From Kiritimatiellota bacterium (GTDB taxonomy: Bacteria; Verrucomicrobiota; Kiritimatiellia; JAAZAB01), in assembly GCA_008636095.1 (NCBI GenBank), contig VSJD01000247.1:1-16156 (forward strand): a DNA stretch of 16,156 nt. The letters run 5' to 3'. How positions within the stretch are numbered: position 1 is the first letter of the stretch; every line of letters starts with the position of its first letter. The notes under the pieces are model-generated. The model did not search any database and was not told where the DNA came from. It worked only from the letters and a program-made list of their open reading frames with translations. Shown here in pieces: positions 1 through 7,434 of the stretch. Position numbers and translations under genes: made by a program.

Positions 1-265
1 TGTGTATTTGCCGAGACGGAATGCTTCGGCGTGATGAACCGTCCAGTGCGAGAAACGGCGAGAAGAACCAGAAGATCATCGGGATTGGGCGTGGTGTGGG
101 AAGGTGCGGCAAAGCTCATATCTGCAATTATGCACACGCTGTGTGTGGAAGTGGTCATTGAAGCACGGGCAATCTGCAGGAATACTCAGTAAGGCCGCAC
201 GGCGATCTCGCTCCGGCCCCACACTCACCGTATGAAGTGTCAGTGACGACACGAAGGAGACAGAC
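1..265. other. Leader region upstream of the MFS transporter; no gene recognised
   Basis: No recognisable gene lies here. One plus-strand frame is open from the window edge to a TAA at 190-192, but its product resembles nothing I know, so it may be chance or the tail of a truncated gene. Two small perfect inverted repeats are visible: CACAC-GCT-GTGTG at 133-145, and GTGTC-AGTGAC-GACAC at 237-252. The second sits directly before the Shine-Dalgarno of the transporter, so it could be an operator or a leader hairpin. No convincing -35/-10 pair was found. Confidence 0.3.
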
Positions 266-1657
266 ATGAGCGTCAATCAACGCCAGGGAGCCGCCGGTTC
301 CGGCACGATCAAAGCGGGTGGCGACACGGCATCCGAGAAATCGGGTTTGAAGAAGGTCGTTGCTGCCTCCATGGTCGGCACCGTTGTGGAGTGGTATGAG
401 TTCTTCCTGTATGCCACGGCAACCAGCCTCGTCTTTGGAAAGCTGTTCTTCCCCAACGCCGGCAGCGAGCTGGACGGGATCATTGCGGCCTTCCTGACCT
501 ATGCCGTCGGATTCATCGCCCGACCGTTGGGCGGCATCGTCTTCGGCCAGATCGGGGACCGCCTGGGCCGTAAGCACACCCTTCAGGTGACCATCATCAT
601 GGTGGGCGTGGCCACGTTCCTGATGGGCTGCCTGCCAGGTTACAACAGCATCGGTTACTGGGCGCCCGCGCTTCTCGTTCTCCTGCGTTTCATTCAGGGT
701 TTCGCTGTTGGCGGCGAATGGGGTGGTGCGGTACTGCTTGTCGCCGAGCACAGCCCGAACAAGTCTCGTGGATTCTGGTCCAGCTGGCCGCAGGCGGCGG
801 TTCCGGTCGGCAATCTGCTGGCCACGCTCGTTCTGCTGCTCATGTCCACTCTTCTTCCCGCGGATCAGTTCTTGAGCTGGGGCTGGCGCGTGGCGTTCTG
901 GCTCTCCGTCGTTATCGTCATCATCGGCTATTACATCCGCACCCACGTCACTGAAGCCCATATATTCCTGGAGGCACGGGCGAAGGCGGACTCCGAGAAG
1001 GCCGTGAACTACGGGGTTCTCGAAGTTGTGCGCAAGTACCCGCGCGGCATCCTGAGCGCCATGGGCCTGCGTTTTGCAGAAAACATCCTTTACTACATCA
1101 TCGTCAGCTTCTCGATTGTCTATCTGGTCACGGTTCACCAGTACAACACAAGCTCGCTGCTGCTCGCCCTGCTGATCGCACACGTGGTTCACTTTCTGGT
1201 CATTCCGCAGGTCGGGCGCCTTTCGGACATGATCGGCCGCAAACCGGTCTACCTCGCTGGCGCGGTCCTTGGCGCGACCTGGGCGTTCTTCGCGTTCCCC
1301 ATGTTCGACACGGAGAGTCCGGTTCTCATCGTGCTGGCCATCACCATCGGTCTCTGTTTCCACGCGCTGATGTACGCCGGCCAGCCCGCCATCATGTCGG
1401 AGATGTTCCCGACTCGGATGCGCTACTCGGGGGTCTCGCTCGGCTACCAGGTGACCTCGATCATCGCCGGTTCGATGGCACCGATCATCGCGTCGGCACT
1501 GCTGCAGCGTTACAACTCCTGGGTTCCGGTCGCCGCCTACATTCTGATCGCCTGTGCCATTACCGCCGTCGCCGTGATCACGCTCAAGGAGACCAAGGGT
1601 GCTTCCCTCCGCGAGATCGATGCCGTCGACGCTCGCAAGCACGGACTGGAACCGTGA
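266..1657 (+). CDS. MFS transporter, metabolite:H+ symporter (MHS) family
   Basis: A 463-residue inner-membrane secondary transporter that probably uses proton symport to import a small organic acid, betaine or similar metabolite; the substrate cannot be read from sequence. The start is set by AAGGAGA at 254-260, five bases before the ATG. Residues 1-28 are a polar cytoplasmic tail. The MHS hallmarks follow: EWYEFFLY at 42-49 in TM1, the MFS motif A GDRLGRK at 97-103 between TM2 and TM3, and RFIQGFAVGGEWGG at 141-154 in TM4. A second motif-A-like GRLSDMIGRKP lies near residue 320, between TM8 and TM9. Length and about 12 hydrophobic segments match the family. Composition is much richer in GC than the following genes, and the protein resembles actinobacterial MHS members more than PVC ones (impression from memory). 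It converges on the maturase gene with an 87-base gap. Recent transfer or a contig join is possible. Confidence 0.9.
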   Translation: MSVNQRQGAAGSGTIKAGGDTASEKSGLKKVVAASMVGTVVEWYEFFLYATATSLVFGKLFFPNAGSELDGIIAAFLTYAVGFIARPLGGIVFGQIGDRLGRKHTLQVTIIMVGVATFLMGCLPGYNSIGYWAPALLVLLRFIQGFAVGGEWGGAVLLVAEHSPNKSRGFWSSWPQAAVPVGNLLATLVLLLMSTLLPADQFLSWGWRVAFWLSVVIVIIGYYIRTHVTEAHIFLEARAKADSEKAVNYGVLEVVRKYPRGILSAMGLRFAENILYYIIVSFSIVYLVTVHQYNTSSLLLALLIAHVVHFLVIPQVGRLSDMIGRKPVYLAGAVLGATWAFFAFPMFDTESPVLIVLAITIGLCFHALMYAGQPAIMSEMFPTRMRYSGVSLGYQVTSIIAGSMAPIIASALLQRYNSWVPVAAYILIACAITAVAVITLKETKGASLREIDAVDARKHGLEP

Positions 1658-1744
1658 TTTCGTTTGACCGTCTACCGGCGCTGGCTGCAGGGGAAGGTGT
1701 TTCAGAAGAAAGAAATAACAGGGCTCCAAAACCGAGGGCCTGGG

Positions 1745-2968
1745 TTAGTGTGCCTGCGTCATGATGGCCGAAGCAGGCATCCCGGATTGAATCAGTGCGG
1801 CCATCCTCTGCAGGGCGGGTTGCATATGCCGGAAAATCTGCTGATATCCGGCACACAGATAATTCAGCCCGGGCTGCCCGCCTGTGGATATTACAAATCG
1901 ATTCTTCGGACAGCCGCCATGGCACAAAGGCAGCACGTCGCAAGTTCGGCAGCCAGTTGGTAACGAAAACTGTTTCGCTTCCCCAAAATCACGCTGCATC
2001 CTGGAGTTGAGCAATTGCTGCATGGGTGTTTTTATGATATTGCCCAAACGGTATTCCGGATAGACGTAGTGATCACAGGCATACAAATCACCATTGACTT
2101 CAAGGGCCGCCGCATGTCCGCATACTGCTGAATAGCAGCATATCCCGGAAGGTGCCCCCAGCACGTTCCCCAGGGTCGCATCAAAAAATTGTATAAACAC
2201 CCGTCCGACATCATTGCGCACCCATTCATCAAACACACGGATATAAAAATCAGCAAACGCATCCGGGGTTACACTTAGGGGCGATATCCTTCGTGGCGGG
2301 GTCGGATATCCATAAAAGGGTGGTGCGGCCCAATCCAGTGCGGGCTGATCCTTTTCCGTATCCGTCTCTCTTTCAACCAGCGGAATAAACTGCATAAAAG
2401 CGTCCCCATGCTCTTTCAGAAAACGGTATATTTCCAGTCCATGGGCGGCATTACCCCGATGAATCACGGTGAGTGTATTGAAGTGCACACCGTGTTTTTT
2501 TAGCATCGCCAGCGCGGCCAGCACCCGTTCAAAAGTCGGTTGGCCGGTACAATCTATACGACAGGAATCATGTAGTTGTTGAGGACCATCAATGCTGAGC
2601 CCCACCAGAAAGCCATGCTTGGCAAAGAAGGCCGACCAAGCGTCATTCAGCAGGATGCCATTAGTCTGAAACGTGTTGGCAATGCACCGGCCGTGTCCGT
2701 AACGCTGCTGCAGTCGGACGACTTCCCGAAAAAAATCCAATCCGCAAAGCGTGGGCTCGCCGCCCTGCCACGGGAACTGAATTTCGACGTCGCCATGGAT
2801 TTCAATATACTGGCGGACATATGATTCCAGCACCGCGGATGACATCTGCGCAACGGATGCTTCTAGCAGCTTGCTTTTTTCAAGATAAAAACAATAACGG
2901 CAGGCCAGATTACAGCGGGCCCCGGCCGGTTTAGCCAGCACGGCATAGCTTCTGGTGTTCTTGCGCAT
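1745..2968 (-). CDS. Anaerobic sulfatase-maturating enzyme (radical SAM/SPASM, anSME)
   Basis: A 407-residue cytoplasmic enzyme that oxidises the active-site Cys (or Ser) of a sulfatase to C-alpha-formylglycine without oxygen, using SAM and three 4Fe-4S clusters. The radical-SAM motif is C19-x3-C23-x2-C26. The GGEP SAM-binding motif lies at 69-72. SPASM cysteines are visible at 277 (or 278), 283, 298, 340, 343, 349, 353 and 372. Asp299, directly after C298 in CDHYVYPE, corresponds to the catalytic Asp of the characterised clostridial enzyme. The spacing of these residues matches that enzyme almost exactly (recalled numbering). Length is normal. The gene starts 14 bases after the sulfatase stop, so the two are almost certainly one transcript, and the sulfatase is the likely client. 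The Shine-Dalgarno before the ATG is weak (GGGCTTGC), so translational coupling is likely. Confidence 0.95.
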   Translation of the reverse strand: MRKNTRSYAVLAKPAGARCNLACRYCFYLEKSKLLEASVAQMSSAVLESYVRQYIEIHGDVEIQFPWQGGEPTLCGLDFFREVVRLQQRYGHGRCIANTFQTNGILLNDAWSAFFAKHGFLVGLSIDGPQQLHDSCRIDCTGQPTFERVLAALAMLKKHGVHFNTLTVIHRGNAAHGLEIYRFLKEHGDAFMQFIPLVERETDTEKDQPALDWAAPPFYGYPTPPRRISPLSVTPDAFADFYIRVFDEWVRNDVGRVFIQFFDATLGNVLGAPSGICCYSAVCGHAAALEVNGDLYACDHYVYPEYRLGNIIKTPMQQLLNSRMQRDFGEAKQFSLPTGCRTCDVLPLCHGGCPKNRFVISTGGQPGLNYLCAGYQQIFRHMQPALQRMAALIQSGMPASAIMTQAH

Positions 2969-2982
2969 CTAATGCAAGCCCG

Positions 2983-4773
2983 TCAGTGCCTTGTTTGCTC
3001 CGACGTGATATACCAGGATACATGATCCCCCTGCGGCAGTTCCTGTCCGATATCTTCGCCGATCTCTGCGCTGATCAGATCATTGAGTTTCTTGTTCATG
3101 GCCAGGATCAACTCGCCGTACTTGGCCCGTTCCATGGCCAGGTTATGCATCTCGTCGGGGTCCTTCTGCAGGTCAAAAAGCTCCACATCATTGTGCGCAT
3201 ACAATTCATCCATCGTCTGCGGAAGATTATGCTGCAGGGGCGAAAAATAGCGTGTAAACTTGTAACGCCCGTCACGGACCGTTCGCAGGGCCCCGCGTTT
3301 GGTCAAGTCAGGCTTCGGGCTGTTATTTTTCTGTGAATCGTTCTTTTTTCCGGCATCCGCAATTTTCATTCCTTCAACGATATAATCCGAATCAATCGTT
3401 AGAAACATATTAAAGCAGAACAATGCGCCGGGCCGGATTGCATCCGATGAGGCTTTCTCCGGGGTGGCCAGCAGAGGTTTCAGGCTATGGCCACTAAGAC
3501 CTTTGGTCAGCCGCGCGTAAGCGTTACTGTTCACCCCGCTCAGGTCAACAATGGTGGGCGTCAAATCCAGGTGGGAAGTTATGGCCCGGCATTTACGCCC
3601 GCCCGGATAATCGGGATGGACCAGATAGAACGGAAGATGAATGTTCTCCTCATAGGCAAACGGGCCTTTCCCGCGTAACCCATGGTTTCCGGCCATTTCA
3701 CCATGGTCGGCCGTAAATATGATAATGGTGTTGGTTGTAAGCCCCAGTTCGTCAAGGGTATCGAGCAGTTTGACAATCTGGTCATCCACATCACGCAGAC
3801 AATTATAATAGTAATCCCGGTAGCGTTGCCAGTTGGCCTCGCGTCCAGGAATTTTACCAACAAGCGTATTCCATCCGCGGGTATATTCCTCATGGGCAGG
3901 GGGGCGTCCCTTTTCGGTGATAGATTGAAATAAATTAGCCGGCAGCTGACCAGGATAGGTCCGATTATATGCGGCGTAATGAGGTTTCCTTTTGATTTGC
4001 TGGACGCAGTTAGAACCCTGTTCGGTGACACCAGGCAGATCGGTGTTGAAATACATGATGTCGTGCGGATTGATCATGTTGACCGCCAGAAACCAGGGCT
4101 GATTGGTTGCATTCAGGTTGGCGCCGGTGGTGCGCAGCCACCGCAGGGCATCGGCCGTATAGGGAATATCATAAGTATAGCCGCCATGCTCATGCCCGAA
4201 ATCATCGCCGGTGGCATTGTAGTCGGAAAAACCGTAAGCTTCCATGGCATCCGTTTGGAGCAGATCGCTTTTCCCATCTTCAATTGTACTGTTCAGGTGT
4301 ACTTTGCCTTTATAGGCTGTGTAATATCCGGCCTTACGCATCAGGTCTCCCACTGTCGTGATATTGGTGGAAAGATCCGGCTGCCAAGGCAGGCCTGTGT
4401 TGTCAAACATCCCCGTATGTGGAATATGCTGCCCCGTATACATAACTGAACGAGACGAGGTACACATGTTCGCACAGGTATAATGCTTCTCAAAGCTTGT
4501 TCCGGCGGCTTTCAGGCGATTGCGTCCGCTAAAGTCGGTTCCTTCCGGGAAATCTTCAAAATAACGCTCCTGGTCGGTGACAATCAGCATAATATTGTAA
4601 GGAGGATGTTCTTTGAGCGCCTTCTTCTCCGACACGGCTTCGGCACGGGACGGCTGACTTAGTAGCAGGCAGTGGGCCAACAGGCAAATAAGCATGAAAC
4701 GGGTGAGCTTGCAATGCAGGGTCTGTACCGAAAAAAGCGCCATCAATAAATATGTGATATTATTTGTGTTCAT
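2983..4773 (-). CDS. Secreted S1-family sulfatase with a CTSSR active-site motif
   Basis: A 596-residue exported sulfuric-ester hydrolase of the alkaline-phosphatase fold. Start chosen at 4773 because AGGAGG lies nine bases upstream; an in-frame ATG at 4794 would put that site inside the gene. The N-terminus has hydrophobic stretches and a signal-peptide-like segment ending near SRAEA (about residue 46). Landmarks: metal-binding DQ at 67-68; Cys104 in C-T-S-S-R, followed by TG at 113-114, as the formylglycine site; K157 and H159 in GKVHL; H237 in NPHD; metal-binding D356-H357; and K369 in RGKG. The canonical motif is C-x-P/A-x-R, so Ser in the third position is a variant. The Cys rather than Ser nucleophile and the adjacent maturase predict anaerobic activation. 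The substrate is unknown; a sulfated polysaccharide or small organosulfate is the usual role. First gene of the operon with the maturase. Confidence 0.93.
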   Translation of the reverse strand: MNTNNITYLLMALFSVQTLHCKLTRFMLICLLAHCLLLSQPSRAEAVSEKKALKEHPPYNIMLIVTDQERYFEDFPEGTDFSGRNRLKAAGTSFEKHYTCANMCTSSRSVMYTGQHIPHTGMFDNTGLPWQPDLSTNITTVGDLMRKAGYYTAYKGKVHLNSTIEDGKSDLLQTDAMEAYGFSDYNATGDDFGHEHGGYTYDIPYTADALRWLRTTGANLNATNQPWFLAVNMINPHDIMYFNTDLPGVTEQGSNCVQQIKRKPHYAAYNRTYPGQLPANLFQSITEKGRPPAHEEYTRGWNTLVGKIPGREANWQRYRDYYYNCLRDVDDQIVKLLDTLDELGLTTNTIIIFTADHGEMAGNHGLRGKGPFAYEENIHLPFYLVHPDYPGGRKCRAITSHLDLTPTIVDLSGVNSNAYARLTKGLSGHSLKPLLATPEKASSDAIRPGALFCFNMFLTIDSDYIVEGMKIADAGKKNDSQKNNSPKPDLTKRGALRTVRDGRYKFTRYFSPLQHNLPQTMDELYAHNDVELFDLQKDPDEMHNLAMERAKYGELILAMNKKLNDLISAEIGEDIGQELPQGDHVSWYITSEQTRH

Positions 4774-4782
4774 AAGAGCGTT

Positions 4783-4788
4783 CCTCCT
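4783..4788 (-). promoter_or_regulatory. Shine-Dalgarno AGGAGG deciding the sulfatase start
   Basis: A perfect AGGAGG on the minus strand, nine bases before the ATG at 4773. It favours the start with residues MNTNNI over the longer in-frame start at 4794, within whose coding sequence it would fall. Confidence 0.8.
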
Positions 4789-4839
4789 GTACATTGAGCC
4801 TCTCTAATTGAGCATGATTTTATCGGCAACACAGGATGA

Positions 4840-4867
4840 AATATAGGCCCTGGATAAAAAACATCAA
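4840..4867 (-). promoter_or_regulatory. Candidate sigma70-type promoter of the sulfatase-maturase operon
   Basis: On the minus strand, TTGATG (4862-4867) is followed after 16 bases by TATATT (4840-4845). These match the -35 and -10 consensus at 4/6 and 5/6 positions. The promoter lies about 65 bases upstream of the sulfatase start codon, in an AT-rich divergent intergenic region. Assigned by eye only. Confidence 0.4.
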
Positions 4868-4981
4868 TATTATTAAAAGGTACTCAATGCGGGCATTGAC
4901 AAGAATTGTGTGTAATATTATTTAAGAGCGCCTTGTGCCCAAAACTGGCCAGGAACATGCCCAACCTCAACCAAATGACAA

Positions 4982-5584
4982 ATGAAAGCCATAATACCAT
5001 ACGAAATACCAATCGACCAGGTCGGCAGGATGGCTGATGTGGCAGCCGATGCTTTTATAGGGAACAATGACCCGATCGGAAATTTCATTTTTCAGAACGA
5101 ACCGGATCATTTGGAACTCAAGAGAAGGTTCTTCCGTTCGCTGGTAACTTCCTGCTCCCCGATGGCGTTAAGGCAGGGTATATCTCCCAACCTGGAGGCT
5201 ATCTCAATCTGGTTCCCTCCGGGTATGGATCACTCCGGGGATGAAGATAGTGACCCATTCATACTGTCAGATTTTGCTGACCCGGGTACCATGGAAAAAT
5301 TGCAGAATGTGAATGACGTTATTACCGACCTGACAGAGAACCTCGGAAATGAGCCCCAGTGGTATCTCCACCTGGTGGCTGTTATTCCGAAATTCATGGG
5401 GCACAGGTATTCTTCGCTTCTCACAAGTCCCATGCTGATCAGGGCTGATAAGGCATACCTGCCCTGTACCTTGATTACCCAGAGATTGGACAATATCAGG
5501 AAATATGAGCATTGGGGTTTTAAAGTGGTGAAAGAGATGCCGGTGCCCGACTCGCAGGAAAAGTTTTGGTCAATGCGAAGGTAA
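4982..5584 (+). CDS. GNAT-like N-acetyltransferase with a degenerate acetyl-CoA loop
   Basis: A 200-residue soluble protein with the layout of a GCN5-related N-acetyltransferase. The N-terminal helices and the WFPPG segment (77-81) resemble the class whose members end with a Tyr/Asn-rich motif B. The beta4 strand WYLHLVAVIP (127-136) leads into FMGHRYSS (138-145), where active GNATs carry Q/R-x-x-G-x-G/A. It is followed by ADKAYLPCTL (155-164) and then N171, Y175 and GF at 179-180, the usual C-terminal signature. The loop lacks the normal glycines and arginine, so acetyl-CoA binding may be altered or lost. No clear Shine-Dalgarno precedes the ATG. A TTGACA at 4896-4901 has no good -10 partner. 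Ninety-two bases separate it from the peptidase gene, so co-transcription is possible. The substrate is unknown. Confidence 0.7.
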   Translation: MKAIIPYEIPIDQVGRMADVAADAFIGNNDPIGNFIFQNEPDHLELKRRFFRSLVTSCSPMALRQGISPNLEAISIWFPPGMDHSGDEDSDPFILSDFADPGTMEKLQNVNDVITDLTENLGNEPQWYLHLVAVIPKFMGHRYSSLLTSPMLIRADKAYLPCTLITQRLDNIRKYEHWGFKVVKEMPVPDSQEKFWSMRR

Positions 5585-5676
5585 TTCAAATTCCTTTTCG
5601 GATCTTTCTGAAAAAAGATATACCATTAGTTTGTCCGGTAGAAGCATAACCAAACCGAAATGCCGTCAAAATTAGA

Positions 5677-6603
5677 TTGATTGTTATCACCATGATTGTC
5701 TCGTGGAAGCAGGACGATAACCATACCCCTGAAGTAAAAGAGGGATTTATCCGGGTTGCCGGAGGCAAAGTATGGTACCGGATTGTCGGCGCCGATAAAA
5801 AGGGAATCCCATTGCTTACCCTACATGGCGGGCCCGGTGCCCCTCACGACTATTTTGAACCGTTGGAAGCACTTGCCGGTGATCGCCCGGTGATTTTTTA
5901 CGATCAGCTCGGGTGCGGAAATTCCGACCGGCCTTCAGATACTAACTTGTGGACTGTTGCCAGGTTTGTCGAAGAATTAGAGCAGGTGCGTGATTCCCTT
6001 AGCCTTGGAAAGGTTCACCTATTGGGTGTATCTTGGGGTACTATGCTTGCGGCGGAGTATATGCTGAGAAAAAAACCTGAAGGGGTGATCAGCCTGATTT
6101 TGTCCGGCCCCTATTTAAGCTCGCTGAAATGGATCGTGGATCAGCAAATCTGGATTTCACAACTTCCTCAAAATATACAGGATACGATCAGAAAATATGA
6201 AGAAAACAGCAATTTTACGGATCAGTCATATCAGGATGCCATGATGGTTTTTTATCGGAAACATCTCTGCCGGCTCGATCCCTGGCCTGATTGCCTGAAC
6301 CGTGCGTTTGCAAAGATGGGAGCAGAGGTCTATCAGTATATGTGGGGGCCAAGCGAATTCACGGTGACAGGCACGCTGAAGAATGCAGACCTGACAGAAC
6401 AACTGAGCCTGATCAAGGTGCCGGTGCTGTTCACCTGCGGGGAATTTGATGAAGCAACGCCAGCTGCAACAAGATTTTACCAGAGCAAACTACCCGGTTC
6501 TGAAATATACGTTTTTCAGGGCGCTTCGCATGAGCATCAACTGGAGAAAACGGAGGAATACTTGCAGGTAGCCCGGGCTTTTCTAAAAAAGGTTGAGAAG
6601 TGA
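5677..6603 (+). CDS. pip: Proline iminopeptidase (alpha/beta-hydrolase, peptidase S33)
   Basis: A 308-residue cytoplasmic serine aminopeptidase that releases N-terminal proline or other residues from short peptides. It carries the oxyanion motif HGGPG at 50-54, the FYDQLGCGNSD segment at 74-84, the nucleophile Ser119 in GVSWGT (117-122), Asp258 in GEFDEATP and His285 in GASHEHQLE, giving a complete catalytic triad in family order. The cap domain between about 145 and 235 is helical and Trp-rich. Length fits the roughly 290-310 residues of the tricorn-interacting-factor F1/Pip group. The ATG at 5692 (residue 6) is an equally good start, and neither has an obvious Shine-Dalgarno. Base composition is low in GC (22 of 60 on the line starting at 6181), unlike both flanks. 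The name is from family resemblance; a related aminopeptidase or acylhydrolase is possible. Confidence 0.88.
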   Translation: MIVITMIVSWKQDDNHTPEVKEGFIRVAGGKVWYRIVGADKKGIPLLTLHGGPGAPHDYFEPLEALAGDRPVIFYDQLGCGNSDRPSDTNLWTVARFVEELEQVRDSLSLGKVHLLGVSWGTMLAAEYMLRKKPEGVISLILSGPYLSSLKWIVDQQIWISQLPQNIQDTIRKYEENSNFTDQSYQDAMMVFYRKHLCRLDPWPDCLNRAFAKMGAEVYQYMWGPSEFTVTGTLKNADLTEQLSLIKVPVLFTCGEFDEATPAATRFYQSKLPGSEIYVFQGASHEHQLEKTEEYLQVARAFLKKVEK

Positions 6604-6720
6604 AGCTGTTCAAAACAATAAAGAGTTGACCTGTCCGGCAACACCCTGCAGGGCCGGTTCGTAATAATACGCATCTGTTTTCACTGGCAGTTCTGGACAC
6701 TCCCTGCTACATTTCAAAAC

Positions 6721-7104
6721 GTGAAAACGCTTGAGATTCAGACGCAGGAAAGGACCGAGTTTGTGGACATCACCGCCCGAGTCCAGGCGGCCGTGGTGGA
6801 GCTCGGCTTGAAAACGGGCGTCGTCACCGTCTTTGTGCCGCACACAACGGCCGGGATCACGATCAATGAAAATGCCGATCCGGATGTCGTGACCGACATT
6901 AAAGCCGGGTTGGAAAAAATTATCCCTTGGAACGGCCATTACCGACATAGCGAAGGTAATTCGGCGGCACATATCAAGGCCGGGCTGATGGGCTCATCAG
7001 TCCAGGTGTTCGTAGAAAACGGCCGGCTGCAACTCGGAACCTGGCAGGCAATCTATTTTTGTGAGTTCGACGGCCCGCGAACCCGCCTCGCCTGGATCGG
7101 TTGA
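6721..7104 (+). CDS. yjbQ: YjbQ/UPF0047 family protein (secondary thiamine-phosphate synthase-like)
   Basis: A 127-residue protein of a very conserved family. Members have been reported to show weak thiamine-phosphate synthase activity in vitro; the physiological role is unsettled. Family blocks are intact: the VPHTTAGITINENADPDV stretch (39-56) with H41, N49 and E50; HSEGNSAAHIKAGLMG (76-91) with H76, N80 and H84; GRLQLGTWQ (101-109); and EFDGPR (115-120). The conserved His and acidic residues form the metal-binding active site of a homotrimer. The start is GTG at 6721, giving KTLEIQT, the normal family N-terminus; there is no in-frame ATG nearby and no strong Shine-Dalgarno. It stands 117 bases after the peptidase gene in the same direction. 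GGATC-GGTT-GATCC at 7094-7107 spans the stop but lacks a T-run, so it is not a convincing terminator. Confidence 0.93.
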   Translation: MKTLEIQTQERTEFVDITARVQAAVVELGLKTGVVTVFVPHTTAGITINENADPDVVTDIKAGLEKIIPWNGHYRHSEGNSAAHIKAGLMGSSVQVFVENGRLQLGTWQAIYFCEFDGPRTRLAWIG

Positions 7105-7434
7105 TCCCCCGCTTTCTGATTAATCCTTGGGCATTCTGCTCAACGACATTCGTGATTTCCGGTTTGACCTTCTGTCTGGCCGGGGTAGCGTGGGATATTT
7201 TATTGACGAAAATACTGCTGACAGGGGTCGAAACCCACGGAACTAGAGGCGTTTGAGGGTAATTATGATATGAATGCGGGAATGGGCGGCATGACGACGC
7301 AGGGCGAATTTCGATCCCCGAGCTTGCCGAGGGGTTTGAAAAGCAAGGCAAGTTTTGCTCAGATGCACCGGCGCCGTGCGTAGCGCCATACTCGCGGATG
7401 CCGATCTGTATTTGGGTTGCGGGTATAACCAGCC
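7105..7434. other. 330-base gap with no recognised gene
   Basis: No family-like protein appears in any frame. Visible structure is limited to an inverted repeat CTTGCC (7323-7328) with GGCAAG (7347-7352), a GGCGC-8-GCGCC dyad at 7370-7387, and a 12-bp palindrome AGCCTTAAGGCT at 7431-7442 overlapping the stop codon of the minus-strand beta-helix gene. None is followed by a T-run. The dyads may serve a termination role between the converging yjbQ and beta-helix genes, but that is not shown. Confidence 0.4.

Noticed and set aside
155..1729. A 524-codon open frame on the minus strand opposite the MFS gene
   Set aside because: It is antisense to a clear 12-span transporter, is extremely rich in Asp/Arg/Gln/His, and has no family pattern. 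Long antisense frames arise from the codon bias of high-GC genes.
4896..4924. TTGACA with an AT-rich stretch as a promoter for the GNAT gene
   Set aside because: At the standard 17-base spacing the -10 reads TATTTA, matching only 3 of 6, and better hexamers are too close (11-14 bases).
7094..7107. GGATC-GGTT-GATCC as a rho-independent terminator of yjbQ
   Set aside because: The stem is only 5 bp, overlaps the stop codon, and is followed by C-rich sequence instead of a T-run.
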